Positions 44,069-53,807 of a stretch of DNA of 64,000 nt are shown here, piece by piece (positions within the stretch are counted from its first letter, which is position 1; every line of letters starts with the position of its first letter). This DNA comes from Methylosarcina fibrata AML-C10 (lineage in GTDB: Bacteria; Pseudomonadota; Gammaproteobacteria; Methylococcales; Methylomonadaceae): the NCBI RefSeq assembly GCF_000372865.1, contig NZ_KB889965.1, positions 3,145,450 through 3,209,449 of the forward strand, written 5' to 3'. Under the pieces are notes generated by a model. The model ran no database searches. It was not told where the DNA came from and saw only the letters and a list, made by a program, of their open reading frames with translations. The position numbers were made by a program, and so were the translations under genes.

Positions 44069-45502
44069 TTGAACTTGTATCCTCTTGTAGTTGATCTCGA
44101 CGGCACACTGATTCACACAGACATGCTCCACGAATCGGCATTAAGAGTTCTGCGCGATAGCCCGCTTTATACATTGCATATCCCTTATTGGTTGTCACGG
44201 GGTAAGGCTGCACTTAAGCAGAATTTAGCCAACCGTTCCGATTTTGACCCAAGCAGCCTCCCTTACAACAAGGAGTTACTGGAATGGTTAAGGCAACAAA
44301 AGGCTTTAGGCCGGAAACTGGTCTTATGCACCGCTTCCGACCTTTCCATAGCCACCGCCATATCGGAACACCTGGGCGTTTTTGATGAAGTGATGGCAAG
44401 TGACGGCGTCAGGAACTTGGCGGGAAAACACAAGGCGGAGTTGCTCGTGCAGTGTTTCGGTCATGCCGGTTTCGATTATGCCGGAAACTCCAATGCCGAC
44501 CTGGCGGTCTGGCAACAAGCTCATAAAGCAGTAGTCGTCAATGCTTCTGACGCCTTGATCAAAAAAGCAAGCGCTTATTGCGAAGTAGAGCGGGTATTTC
44601 CTTCCCCCGCTTTAGAATTCAAGGTTTGGCGCCGCGTGTTCCGGGTGCACCAATGGCTGAAGAACTTGCTGTTATTCGTGCCCATCCTGGCGGCTCACCA
44701 ATTGACCAACCCCGATATCTGGCTGGAGCTCATTCTGGCTTTTTTTTCATTCAGCCTGTGCGCTTCCTCGGTTTACATCGCCAACGATCTGCTGGATCTG
44801 GAAAGCGACCGGCAACATCCTCGCAAATGCAAACGGCCTTTTGCCTCCGGTCTGGTTCCGGCCTGGATGGGCGTGGTTCTGGCTCCCGTACTGCTGTTCA
44901 GCAGCCTGGCATTAGCCCGGCATGTAGGAGAGGCCTTCTTTTCCTGGTTGCTGTTTTATTTTGCCTTGACCTGCGCTTATTCCTGGATGCTTAAGCGCGT
45001 GATGCTGATAGACTGCCTGACGTTGGCCATGCTTTATACCTTGCGCATCGTTGCGGGCGCCGCCGCTGTTGAAATGAGTCTGTCTTTCTGGCTGCTGGCG
45101 TTTTCCGTCTTTTTATTTTTGTCCTTGGCTTTTGTCAAACGGTATGCCGAATTGGAGGTGCAACTGCTGCACGGAAAGCAAAAAGCTCACGGTCGCGGTT
45201 ATTACACTTCGGATGCCTCTTTGCTGCAAACGATGGGCATCACGTCGGGCTATGCCGCCGTTCTGGTGCTGGCGCTTTATCTTAACAGCGACGCCATATT
45301 GAAGCTCTATCGTACCCCCGAATGGGTATGGGGAGCGGTACCCATTATGCTGTTCTGGGTCAGTTGGATGTGGATGCAGGCTCATCGGGGCAAAATGCAT
45401 GACGACCCTTTGGTCTTCGCCGTTAAAGACAAAGCCAGCCTGCTGTCGGGCGTGGCTTTTTCCATCGTTCTGGCTATCGGTACCCTGGGATGGCCATGGT
45501 AA
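44069..45502 (+). CDS. HAD phosphatase-UbiA prenyltransferase fusion (polyprenyl-phosphate phosphoribosyltransferase type)
   Basis: This is a 477-residue protein starting at TTG. Residues 1-185 are a HAD phosphatase: DLDGTLIHTD motif I, LVLCTASD motif II, DYAGNSNADLAVW motif IV. Residues 190-477 are a UbiA membrane domain with YIANDLLDLESDRQHP (NDxxDxxxD) and LIDCLTLAMLYTLRIVAGA. In mycobacteria Rv3806c (UbiA) makes decaprenyl-phosphoryl-5-phosphoribose, and a phosphatase removes the 5-phosphate. This fusion would supply both steps. DprE1-like and DprE2-like genes follow directly, which supports the reading. AAGGAC lies 11 bp upstream of the TTG. Confidence 0.85.
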   Translation: MNLYPLVVDLDGTLIHTDMLHESALRVLRDSPLYTLHIPYWLSRGKAALKQNLANRSDFDPSSLPYNKELLEWLRQQKALGRKLVLCTASDLSIATAISEHLGVFDEVMASDGVRNLAGKHKAELLVQCFGHAGFDYAGNSNADLAVWQQAHKAVVVNASDALIKKASAYCEVERVFPSPALEFKVWRRVFRVHQWLKNLLLFVPILAAHQLTNPDIWLELILAFFSFSLCASSVYIANDLLDLESDRQHPRKCKRPFASGLVPAWMGVVLAPVLLFSSLALARHVGEAFFSWLLFYFALTCAYSWMLKRVMLIDCLTLAMLYTLRIVAGAAAVEMSLSFWLLAFSVFLFLSLAFVKRYAELEVQLLHGKQKAHGRGYYTSDASLLQTMGITSGYAAVLVLALYLNSDAILKLYRTPEWVWGAVPIMLFWVSWMWMQAHRGKMHDDPLVFAVKDKASLLSGVAFSIVLAIGTLGWPW

Positions 45503-46794
45503 AAGTTTCATCCTGGGGAAGACTGGACCATTGCGAACATGAAGTTCGAGTACTGACCGATCGGTATCAAGTCATCAATCAGCTAAAAAACAAACGCCCC
45601 GGTCTGGCTTACGGCATGGGACGCAGTTATGGCGACGCTTGTCTCAATCCGGGCGGCGCATTATGGAACACGACTGGCCTGGACCGGTTTATCGGCTTCA
45701 ACGAGAACACGGGCAGACTGGTCTGTGAATCCGGCCTGCTCTTGCGCGATATTCAACGCCTGGTTGTTCCGAGAGGCTGGATTCTTCCCGTTACCCCCGG
45801 AACCCAGTTGATAACGGTGGGCGGAGCCATTGCCAACGACGTGCATGGAAAGAATCATCACGCATTCGGCTCCTTCGGCGATCATGTGCGGAGGATCAAA
45901 CTGGCGCGCACGGACACGACGTGCATTGAGTGCGGACCTGACCGGAAACCCGACTGGTTTGCCGCCACCGTGGGCGGTCTCGGTCTTACCGGCCTCATTA
46001 CCGAAGCCGAAATTCAACTGCGCCGGATAGCCGGCCCATGGCTTGACGCCGAGACCCTGCCCTATACCGATCTGGACGAGTTTTTCCATTTGTGCGACGA
46101 TTCGGAAAGCGGCTGGGAACATACCGTTTCCTGGATCGACTGTATTCATAAAGGTGAAGGACGCGGGCTTTTCATGCGGGCCAAGCCGGCGAACGAACCC
46201 TCCCGTCCGGAGCCGTCACCCCGCAAACTGACGATTCCGTTCGTCCCCCCCGTATCTCTGGTTAACGGCCTTTCGCTTAGAGCGTTCAATACGGCCTACT
46301 TCAACGCCAAAAAGCAGCAATCAGGCAGAAGCATCGTCCATTATGAGCCTTTCTTCTATCCGCTCGACAATCTGCTGGAATGGAACCGGATGTATGGCCC
46401 TAAAGGCTTCTATCAGTACCAGAGTGTGGTGCCGCGTGAAGTTGGACGTGATGCCGTGCAGGCCATGCTGAATGAAATTGCCGGCGCCGGTGAAGGATCC
46501 TTCCTGACCGTATTGAAAACCTTCGGCAATCGTCAGCCCCTCGGCATGATGAGTTTTCCGCAGCCGGGCGTCACTCTGGCTCTGGATTTTCCCAACCGGG
46601 GAGAGCGGACGCTTAAGCTCTTCGATCGGCTGGATGCGATTGTCCGCGAAGCCGGCGGGCGAATTTATCCGGCCAAAGACGCTCGCATGCCTCGGGATCT
46701 ATTCGAATCGGGCTACCCTCGCCTCTCAGAATTTCTGCCATATCGCGATCCCGGCATCAGCTCGGCGCTGTCCCGAAGACTCATAGGAAATTAA
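45490..46794 (+). CDS. DprE1-like FAD-dependent decaprenylphosphoryl-ribose oxidase
   Basis: This 434-residue protein has an N-terminal FAD_binding_4 domain. Seen are GMGRSYGDACLNPGG, PVTPGTQLITVGGAIANDVH and GKNHHAFGSFGDHV, as in DprE1. The C-terminal ALO-type domain has RMYGPKGFYQYQSVVP. DprE1 oxidises C2 of polyprenyl-phosphoribose; DprE2 then reduces it to the arabinose epimer. At TLALDFP the residue that aligns with the benzothiazinone-target Cys of mycobacterial DprE1 appears to be Ala. The gene overlaps the preceding UbiA gene. ATG codons at 45490 and 45496 are both possible starts. Confidence 0.85.
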   Translation: MAMVKVSSWGRLDHCEHEVRVLTDRYQVINQLKNKRPGLAYGMGRSYGDACLNPGGALWNTTGLDRFIGFNENTGRLVCESGLLLRDIQRLVVPRGWILPVTPGTQLITVGGAIANDVHGKNHHAFGSFGDHVRRIKLARTDTTCIECGPDRKPDWFAATVGGLGLTGLITEAEIQLRRIAGPWLDAETLPYTDLDEFFHLCDDSESGWEHTVSWIDCIHKGEGRGLFMRAKPANEPSRPEPSPRKLTIPFVPPVSLVNGLSLRAFNTAYFNAKKQQSGRSIVHYEPFFYPLDNLLEWNRMYGPKGFYQYQSVVPREVGRDAVQAMLNEIAGAGEGSFLTVLKTFGNRQPLGMMSFPQPGVTLALDFPNRGERTLKLFDRLDAIVREAGGRIYPAKDARMPRDLFESGYPRLSEFLPYRDPGISSALSRRLIGN

Positions 46795-46798
46795 TACC

Positions 46799-47554
46799 AT
46801 GTCCCGTCCCCATAAAAGAATCGTCATCATCGGCGCAACCTCGGCAATTGCAGAACACTGTGCCCGTTTATGGGCCCACAATGCCGCGGTGGATCTGACC
46901 CTGGTCGGCCGTGACCCGGACAAAACGGAGCGAGTCGCCGCTGACCTTCGGGTTCGCAGCCCACAATCCGCCATACGCGTTCTCGCAGCCAATTTCACCG
47001 ATCCCGTCGCCATCCGCCAACTGGTGAATGAGATCACCGCCGAAGGACCCGTTCATACCGTGCTGATTGCCCACGGTTCGCTGCCGGACCAGGCCGCATG
47101 CCAACAGGACTTGACTGCATGCCAGGAAGCGCTGATTATTAATGCCATCTCTCCGGTACTGTTTGCAGAGGCGTTTGCCGGCTCCATGGAAAAGAACAAT
47201 CGAGGAACGCTGGCAATTATCGGGTCGGTGGCCGGAGACAGAGGACGCAAGTCGAATTACGTCTATGGCGCCGCGAAGGGATTGGTGACGCGTTATGCAC
47301 AGGGACTTCAACATCGTCTGGCAAATACCGACGTAAAAGTCGTTCTGATCAAGCCCGGACCGACCGATACGCCGATGACCGCACACATTAAAGAACAAGG
47401 CGGTGATCTCGCCAGTGTAGAAGCGGTGGCTCAGTCCATCGTTCAGGGAATCGATCAGGGAAAGCCTGTTATCTATGTACCGGCCAAATGGCTATTGATC
47501 ATGATGATCATTCGGCACTTGCCTCGTTTTATTTTTAATAAAATGGATATATGA
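46799..47554 (+). CDS. DprE2-like short-chain dehydrogenase
   Basis: This 251-residue SDR protein has a nucleotide-binding motif, IIGATSAIAEHCA, in the variant form typical of DprE2 rather than the usual TGxxxGIG. IGSVAGDRGRKSNYVYGAAK contains the catalytic Ser and YxxxK. It would reduce the 2-keto intermediate made by the DprE1-like enzyme. Its start is 4 bp after the DprE1-like stop. Its stop overlaps the next gene (ATGA), so all four genes look like one unit. Confidence 0.85.
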   Translation: MSRPHKRIVIIGATSAIAEHCARLWAHNAAVDLTLVGRDPDKTERVAADLRVRSPQSAIRVLAANFTDPVAIRQLVNEITAEGPVHTVLIAHGSLPDQAACQQDLTACQEALIINAISPVLFAEAFAGSMEKNNRGTLAIIGSVAGDRGRKSNYVYGAAKGLVTRYAQGLQHRLANTDVKVVLIKPGPTDTPMTAHIKEQGGDLASVEAVAQSIVQGIDQGKPVIYVPAKWLLIMMIIRHLPRFIFNKMDI

Positions 47555-49701
47555 ACAAGACATCAACGGTATTAAAAGAAAAAAATTTAATACTGGCCTT
47601 TGCAGGTTTTGCCCTATGGATGGTTGGGCTGACCGTCGTCGGCGCCGTTCGTACCTACTCGCCCGTACCGTTTTGGGATATGTGGGACGGCACCCTCGGA
47701 TTTTTTATGCGCTTGGACGGGGAGAATAATGAATGGTGGATGCAGCATAATGAACACCGCATTCTTCTGGCTCGTTTGTTGTTCTGGGCCGATTTTAAAT
47801 TCTTTGATGGCGCCAACTGGTTTTTAACAGCTTTCAATTATTTTTTGATCGGCGGAAGCGCGTGGGTGTTTTATCGAATACTTCGCGCAGCAGCCGCCAC
47901 GGAAAAACCGGCCACGGAAGAAGTTTTGCTGGGGCTTTTCCTGACCGCCTGGCTGTTCCTGTGGACGCAAAAGGAAAACATGACGTGGGGTTTCCAGAGC
48001 CAGTTCATCCTGGCTCAACTGTTGCCGCTGTGCGGTTTGTACTGGCTCTACAAGTCGCTCGCCGGAATTCATGCAAAGCGCCATTTTCTTACTGCATGCG
48101 TCTTTGGTTTGGCTTCTGCAGGCACCATGGCCAACGGCGTTCTTGCTTTACCCTTAATGACATGCTACGCGCTTGTCGCGAGGCAAAACCGGCTGCGCAC
48201 CGGCATATTGCTCAGTCTTTCCGCCGCCATGCTTTTCCTGTATTTTCACGACTATCGCTCACCGGCTGCACACAGCACCCTATCGCAAGCTTTGAGAGAA
48301 AATCCGTTCGGCCTGCTTCAATTCGTGTTGCGCTATCTCGGCGGTCCATTTTATTTTCTTTTCGGAAAAGAAGAACTTGGCAAACTGATGATGAATGGAG
48401 CGGCACTGTTTCTGATAGGAAGTTCCGTCGGCTTCACCGTCAAAGCTCTGCGCCGGCCTCAGGAAAACACGCTGACACTGGCACTGCTGTTCTTTATTCT
48501 TTACATAGGAGGCAGCGCTCTGGGCACGGCCGGGGGACGCCTGGTTTTCGGGCTCGATCATGCCTTTGCCAGCCGCTATACCACGCCTCCTTTAATGGCA
48601 TGGGCCGCTTTACTGGTTCTGTACTCACCCTCTGTGCTGGCCGCTTTAAAAACGAAGAGCGCAACAGTTCTACTCGCGTTGGCAATGCTTGCATTGCCCA
48701 TGGCCATTTTCCAGACGGAAGCAATGCAACCGGACTATGCGAAAGTGTTCCAACGAAAAATAGCTGCCCTCGCGCTTGATCTTCAAGCGAGGGATGAAAA
48801 ACAGATTAAAACTGTTTATCCGGATCCTCGGCGAGCTTTGGTAATAGCCAAAGAGGCTTCCGTTCGAAATCTTTCCATCTTCGGCGACTATCCTTCCCGT
48901 GATATGAGAGAACAATGGGGCCTGACAGTGCCACAGCAGACGTTGCCGGCCTGCCAGGGCCATCTGGACGCAGTGGAGGAAATCGATGGGGAGGGCCGTC
49001 TTATCCATGTCTATGGATGGATGTTTAACGTCGCCGGTAAAAACTATCCCGACGTCATTCGCTTCCTGGGAAGCCAGGGAAAGGTCGTAGGCTATGGGCT
49101 CACGGGTCAACCCAGGCCCGATCTCGCCAAGGCCATCGATAAAAAAGCGTTCCGTGCCGGCTTCCAAGGCTATCTGCTGGCGAATCAGAGAGGCAAGATG
49201 CTCACTCTGCTGGGAGAAAATCCTGCCTGCCAACTGCAGGTAAAAGTTCCGGCGCCTATCATATCCCTTACTTCGGCTGCCGGAAAGATCACTGCATCGC
49301 TTTTCTTCACCGAACAGTCAGTGAAGAACGCCACTCTTGACGGATCAACCGTTCTGCCCGGAAATCAGTGGATAGGTTCCGATTACTACAGGTCAATGAT
49401 CGACGGCCTGCAGGTTTACGGAAGCCATATCGACTCCGATGCGAACATAGGGAGCATTTCATTACGGGTCAAACGCGGGGATCGGCTTTTCTACCGATCG
49501 GGCCCGAAAGGGGGACAGCAGGTTCTCGAAATATCCGGCAGTGCCATTCCTCCGATTAAACTCCCCGTTGCCAAAGCATGGGCTCTTCTGGATTTGAACA
49601 ATGCGCTATTGCCGGAGGGGACTTTTACAGTGAAATTTTCGGACAATGGCGCGGGCTGGGGAGAATGGTCCGCCATAGCCGTTCGGCAAAGCAGTCATTA
49701 A
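47551..49701 (+). CDS. Large membrane protein, candidate pentosyltransferase (GT-C-like)
   Basis: This is a 716-residue protein. About ten hydrophobic helices occupy residues 15-395. A loop after the first helix holds VPFWDMWDGTLGFF, the acidic site position of GT-C lipid-sugar transferases. Residues ~420-716 are a soluble, probably periplasmic domain including YGWMFNVAGKNYPD. The family is not firmly recognised. Coupling to the DprE2-like gene makes it the best candidate in the window for using the polyprenyl-phosphate pentose. That role is inference from position. Confidence 0.6.
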   Translation: MNKTSTVLKEKNLILAFAGFALWMVGLTVVGAVRTYSPVPFWDMWDGTLGFFMRLDGENNEWWMQHNEHRILLARLLFWADFKFFDGANWFLTAFNYFLIGGSAWVFYRILRAAAATEKPATEEVLLGLFLTAWLFLWTQKENMTWGFQSQFILAQLLPLCGLYWLYKSLAGIHAKRHFLTACVFGLASAGTMANGVLALPLMTCYALVARQNRLRTGILLSLSAAMLFLYFHDYRSPAAHSTLSQALRENPFGLLQFVLRYLGGPFYFLFGKEELGKLMMNGAALFLIGSSVGFTVKALRRPQENTLTLALLFFILYIGGSALGTAGGRLVFGLDHAFASRYTTPPLMAWAALLVLYSPSVLAALKTKSATVLLALAMLALPMAIFQTEAMQPDYAKVFQRKIAALALDLQARDEKQIKTVYPDPRRALVIAKEASVRNLSIFGDYPSRDMREQWGLTVPQQTLPACQGHLDAVEEIDGEGRLIHVYGWMFNVAGKNYPDVIRFLGSQGKVVGYGLTGQPRPDLAKAIDKKAFRAGFQGYLLANQRGKMLTLLGENPACQLQVKVPAPIISLTSAAGKITASLFFTEQSVKNATLDGSTVLPGNQWIGSDYYRSMIDGLQVYGSHIDSDANIGSISLRVKRGDRLFYRSGPKGGQQVLEISGSAIPPIKLPVAKAWALLDLNNALLPEGTFTVKFSDNGAGWGEWSAIAVRQSSH

Positions 49702-49713
49702 ACTGGATAGATC

Positions 49714-50658
49714 ATGCAATTAAAACACAAAAAAATAATACTTCCCGGCGGCGCCGGACTGGTCGGCCAAAATCTCGTCGCCCGCCTTAAAGCAAAGGGA
49801 TACCAAGAGATCGTCGTGCTCGACAAACATCGGAGCAATTTGGCCGTCCTGAACCGGGTTCAGCCCGATATTATCGCAGAATATGCCGATCTGGCTTATC
49901 CGGGCGACTGGCAGCGGCATTTTGCAGGGGCTGACGTCGTCGTGATGCTGCAAGCCCAGATCGGCGGCACGGATTATCAGGAGTTCGTCCGCAACAATCT
50001 GGAATCGACCCGGCTGATCCTCGACGCCGTCAAAATCAACCAGATACCCTACCTGGTCCATATCAGTTCTTCGGTGGTGGAATCGGTAGCCGACGATTTC
50101 TATACCAATACCAAAAAGGAACAGGAACGGATGGTGCTGGAGAGCGGCATCCCCTGCCCTGTATTGCGCCCGACCCTGATGTTCGGCTGGTTCGACCGCA
50201 AGCATTTGGGCTGGTTGTCGCGGTTCATGAAAAAAATGCCTATTTTCCCGATCCCCGGAGACGGCCGCTACATGCGCCAGCCGCTGTATGTGGGCGACTT
50301 CTGCAACATCATTATCAGTTGCATCGAAAACGGAATCGCCGGCGGCGTTTACAACATCTCGGGCCATGAGAAGGTGGATTACATCGACATCATTCGCGAA
50401 ATCAAACGTGCGACGGGAGCCCGCGCATTGATCACCAGGATTCCCTATGGATTGTTTTACTCGTTGCTGTGGATCTGGGAGCTGTTCGATAAAAACCCGC
50501 CGTTCACAACCCAGCAACTGGCCGCCCTCACTGCCAAGGACGAGTTCGAGGTGATCGACTGGCCCGGTATTTTCGGGGTGCCTTGTACGCCTTTTATCGA
50601 AGCCATCAATGAAACCTTTAATGACCCGGCCTATGGCACGGTCATCCTGGAGTTCTGA
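49714..50658 (+). CDS. NAD-dependent epimerase/dehydratase family protein
   Basis: This 314-residue extended SDR protein has the motif [10 protein letters not shown] (residues 11-20) and catalytic Ser and YTNTK (Tyr/Lys). The C-terminal part has [11 protein letters not shown], a mildly hydrophobic stretch. It acts on a nucleotide- or lipid-linked sugar; the exact substrate is not evident. It lies 12 bp after the membrane protein gene and 2 bp before the next flavoprotein. Confidence 0.8.
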   Translation: MQLKHKKIILPGGAGLVGQNLVARLKAKGYQEIVVLDKHRSNLAVLNRVQPDIIAEYADLAYPGDWQRHFAGADVVVMLQAQIGGTDYQEFVRNNLESTRLILDAVKINQIPYLVHISSSVVESVADDFYTNTKKEQERMVLESGIPCPVLRPTLMFGWFDRKHLGWLSRFMKKMPIFPIPGDGRYMRQPLYVGDFCNIIISCIENGIAGGVYNISGHEKVDYIDIIREIKRATGARALITRIPYGLFYSLLWIWELFDKNPPFTTQQLAALTAKDEFEVIDWPGIFGVPCTPFIEAINETFNDPAYGTVILEF

Positions 50659-50660
50659 CG

Positions 50661-51947
50661 ATGAAGCAGCGCATTGCCGTGCTGGGAGCGGGACCCATGG
50701 GCCTGGCCGTGGCTTTTCAATTGGCGCGCGACGGTCACCAGCCGGTTGTTTTCGAAGCGGATGATCGCATAGGCGGCATGACCGCCTCGTTCGATTTTTC
50801 CGGCTTGACCATCGAGCGTTACTATCATTTTCATTGCATCTCCGACGAGGCTTTTTTGAAGGTGCTGGACGAATTGGCGATAGCCGACAAAATGCGCTGG
50901 ACCGAAACGAAAATGGGTTACTGGTATCAGGGACAATTGCAGCCCTGGGGCAACCCCATGGCGTTACTCAAGTTTCAAGGCTTGAGCCTCGCCGCCAAAT
51001 TCCGTTACGGTCTCCATGCCTTCCTCTCGACCCGACGCAACGACTGGCAACCGCTGGATCAAGTCGAAGCGACGGGCTGGATCAAACGCTGGGTGGGCGA
51101 GGAAGCTTACGAAGTCTTGTGGCGCCGGTTATTCGACTACAAGTTTTACGATTTTTCCACGAACCTGTCGGCGGCCTGGATCTGGAGCCGGATACGGCGA
51201 ATCGGACGTTCGCGCTACAGTCTGTTCCGCGAAAAACTGGGTTATCTGGAAGGCGGTTCGGAAACGCTGCTCCGGGCCCTGCGCGCGGATATTGAAAAGC
51301 ACGGCGGTGAAATTCGCCTCAACTCTCCGGTCGGCAAAGTCGTCATCGAAGAGGCGAAGGTGCGAGGCATAGAAACGGACGGACGATTCGAAGCCTTCGA
51401 CAAGGTCATCAGCACCGTCCCTTTGCCTTACGTGCCCAGTTTGATGCCTGATTTACCCTCTTCGATACTGCAAAGTTACCGATCGGTCAACAACATCGCG
51501 GTGGTCTGCGTAATCGTAAAACTGCGTCAAGCGGTAACCGAGAACTTCTGGTTGAACACGAACGATCCCGACATGGACATTCCGGGTTTGGTGGAGTACA
51601 CCAATTTAAGACCCCTGGATCGGCACATTGTTTATGTCCCTTTTTATATGCCGGGGGAACACCCTAAATTTGCCGAGCCGGATCAAATATTCCTCGACAA
51701 AGTGCGCCGCTATTTGAAGAAGATCAACCCCCGGTTAAGCGACGAGGACTTCATTGAGCTGCGCGCAAGCCGCTACCGTTATGCTCAGCCCATTTGCGAT
51801 CCGGGCTATCTCGACAAGCTGCCCCCGGCCGCGCTGCCGGTCGAAGGCCTGTGGGCCGCGGATACTTCTTATTATTATCCGGAAGACAGAGGCATTTCCG
51901 AAAGTATCGATTTCGGCAGAAAAATGGCAAGGGAAGCAACGGCGTGA
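50661..51947 (+). CDS. NAD(P)/FAD-dependent amine-oxidase-like oxidoreductase
   Basis: This is a 428-residue flavoprotein with [17 protein letters not shown] and [15 protein letters not shown] at the N-terminus. [21 protein letters not shown] and the C-terminal [19 protein letters not shown] are typical of protoporphyrinogen-oxidase-like proteins in glycan loci. It is distantly like the protein at 40750-41961. The pair epimerase-flavoprotein followed by GtrA is seen in other polysaccharide clusters, from memory. A redox step on a lipid-linked sugar is possible. Its stop overlaps the GtrA start (GTGA). Confidence 0.75.
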   Translation: MKQRIAVLGAGPMGLAVAFQLARDGHQPVVFEADDRIGGMTASFDFSGLTIERYYHFHCISDEAFLKVLDELAIADKMRWTETKMGYWYQGQLQPWGNPMALLKFQGLSLAAKFRYGLHAFLSTRRNDWQPLDQVEATGWIKRWVGEEAYEVLWRRLFDYKFYDFSTNLSAAWIWSRIRRIGRSRYSLFREKLGYLEGGSETLLRALRADIEKHGGEIRLNSPVGKVVIEEAKVRGIETDGRFEAFDKVISTVPLPYVPSLMPDLPSSILQSYRSVNNIAVVCVIVKLRQAVTENFWLNTNDPDMDIPGLVEYTNLRPLDRHIVYVPFYMPGEHPKFAEPDQIFLDKVRRYLKKINPRLSDEDFIELRASRYRYAQPICDPGYLDKLPPAALPVEGLWAADTSYYYPEDRGISESIDFGRKMAREATA

Positions 51948-52345
51948 TTCGGCAATTTTTTTCGCGGCAATTTCTGATCTTTTTACTGACCGGCGGAACC
52001 GCCGCGGCGGTCAATTTCGGCTCCAGAATCGTCTATAGCCACTGGCTGGAGTTTTCCACCGCGGTAATCTGCGCCTACCTTACCGGAATGACCACCGCCT
52101 TCGTATTGGCCAAACTGTTTGTATTCCGGGAGAGCCGGCAAGCAGTGCATCGTTCGGCCTTCTTTTTCATTCTGGTGAACTTGGTCGCCGTATCGCAAAC
52201 CTGGGCCATCAGCATGGGCCTGGCCTATTATCTTCTGCCCCGCTGGGGAATAACCTTGTTCGCAAAGGAAATCGCTCATGCGGTCGGCGTGGCGGTCCCC
52301 GTATTTACCAGTTATATCGGTCACAAGCGCTGGTCCTTTCGCTAA
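51944..52345 (+). CDS. GtrA family membrane protein
   Basis: This 133-residue protein has four hydrophobic helices: [16 protein letters not shown] at the start and [13 protein letters not shown] at the end. The start is GTG at 51944, overlapping the preceding stop, with AGGGAAG about 9 bp upstream. No ATG in frame fits. It is the second GtrA in this locus and could flip the polyprenyl-phosphate pentose or another lipid-linked sugar. Confidence 0.83.
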   Translation: MIRQFFSRQFLIFLLTGGTAAAVNFGSRIVYSHWLEFSTAVICAYLTGMTTAFVLAKLFVFRESRQAVHRSAFFFILVNLVAVSQTWAISMGLAYYLLPRWGITLFAKEIAHAVGVAVPVFTSYIGHKRWSFR

Positions 52346-52583
52346 AAGCATGGCTAAAATGTTAACCCGCTGTTATTGCCCGTCAGAATACCGGTGAACC
52401 GATCGCATCACAAGCGGGCCCAAAAACGCATTGAGAAAATCGGACACGCTCATCAGTCCTGTTGCTTTTGTCTCATTCTTTCTCTGTCTTTTCCGCTTGT
52501 AAAATCAATAGATACTTTCCTGCCACTCAAGAAGACGAACCCATTTTTAGAGAGTGGGGTTTACATCGCGGAATTCGAAAAAA

Positions 52584-53807
52584 ATGAAACCCATCATCAA
52601 TAAAAAAAGGCGATCAGGCTCGGCCATGCTGATCACGGCAGTCGAGCTGATCAAAAATCGATTGTATCCCTGGCTGAAAAAAGGCAGGGCGATCCTTCGC
52701 AGATTCAGCAGCAAGAATAAGGACGCCGCCGCGCCTTATACGGTGAAACGGCAGGAAACGGATTCTCCGGACGCGCCTCGGGTTAGCCACGTCATCGCCA
52801 ATTTCATGACCGGCGGCTCGTCGCGGCTGGTGGTCGACCTGATCGAGCAATTGGGCGGCTACCGGCAAAACGTCATGACCCGCCATATTCCCGATCCGCC
52901 GGCCTACGTGAGCCTGGAAATAGAAGAGTACCGCTACCCGGTCGATGAAAAGCCGTTCCTGGAATTTTTTAAGCGCAGCAAAACCGATTTCGTCCACGTT
53001 CACTATTGGGAGAACCGCGACGAGCCCTGGTATCACAAAGCCCTCAGGGCAGCGGAAATCCTGGGATTGCCGGTCATCGAAAACATCAATACGCCGGTCG
53101 CGCCCTATCTCTCGGATGCGGTGGCCCGCTACGTCTACGTCAGCGACTTCGTCCGGCGTACCTATGGCAAAAACGGCGCCCGGCACGTCACCATCTATCC
53201 GGGCTCGGACTTTTCCCTGTTCGACCGGAATGACGGCGAAACCCTGCCGGAAGACTGCGTCGGCATGGTGTACCGGCTTGAGAACGACAAGCTCGGTCCC
53301 CAGGCGATCGAACCGTTCATCCGTATCGCCCGGAAACGTCCGATGACGCGCATCCTGATCGTCGGCGGCGGCTCCTTGCTGGCCGTCTTCCGGCAGGCGG
53401 TCACGGCAGCCCGGGTAGCCGACCGCTTCGAGTTTACCGGCTATGCCGGCTACGAACAACTGCCCGGACTCTACCGCCGCCTGTCCTTGTTCATCGCGCC
53501 GGTCCGGCAGGAAAGTTTCGGCCAGGTCAGCTCCTTCGCGATGAACATGCGCATCCCGGTGATCGGTTACGATGCCGGCGCTTTGAGCGAAATCATCGAC
53601 GACCCGCAACTGCTGGCGTCGCCGGGCGACGCCGAGGCACTGGCCCGGATTGCGCTGGCCCTTCTGGACGACCCCGAGCTTCGGGAGCGCATCGGCCGCA
53701 GGCAGCGCGAACGCGCCCGCCGGCTATTCAGCGTGCAGGCCATGATCAAATCCTACGGCGATCTTTACGCTGAGATCGGCCGCACCCTCGGCAAGGAGAG
53801 CGCATGA
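52584..53807 (+). CDS. Family 4 glycosyltransferase
   Basis: This 407-residue GT-B enzyme begins with a basic, amphipathic stretch (residues 1-45, many Lys/Arg) that could bind the membrane surface. The N-terminal domain has FMTGGSSRLVVDLIEQLGG. The donor domain has VAPVRQESFGQVSSFAMNM and DAGALSEII. The ATG at 52584 (GGAATTC upstream) is preferred over a GTG at 52554. An ATG at 52626 is possible. Its stop overlaps the next glycosyltransferase start (ATGA). The 238 bp before it hold no gene I can support. Confidence 0.83.
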   Translation: MKPIINKKRRSGSAMLITAVELIKNRLYPWLKKGRAILRRFSSKNKDAAAPYTVKRQETDSPDAPRVSHVIANFMTGGSSRLVVDLIEQLGGYRQNVMTRHIPDPPAYVSLEIEEYRYPVDEKPFLEFFKRSKTDFVHVHYWENRDEPWYHKALRAAEILGLPVIENINTPVAPYLSDAVARYVYVSDFVRRTYGKNGARHVTIYPGSDFSLFDRNDGETLPEDCVGMVYRLENDKLGPQAIEPFIRIARKRPMTRILIVGGGSLLAVFRQAVTAARVADRFEFTGYAGYEQLPGLYRRLSLFIAPVRQESFGQVSSFAMNMRIPVIGYDAGALSEIIDDPQLLASPGDAEALARIALALLDDPELRERIGRRQRERARRLFSVQAMIKSYGDLYAEIGRTLGKESA

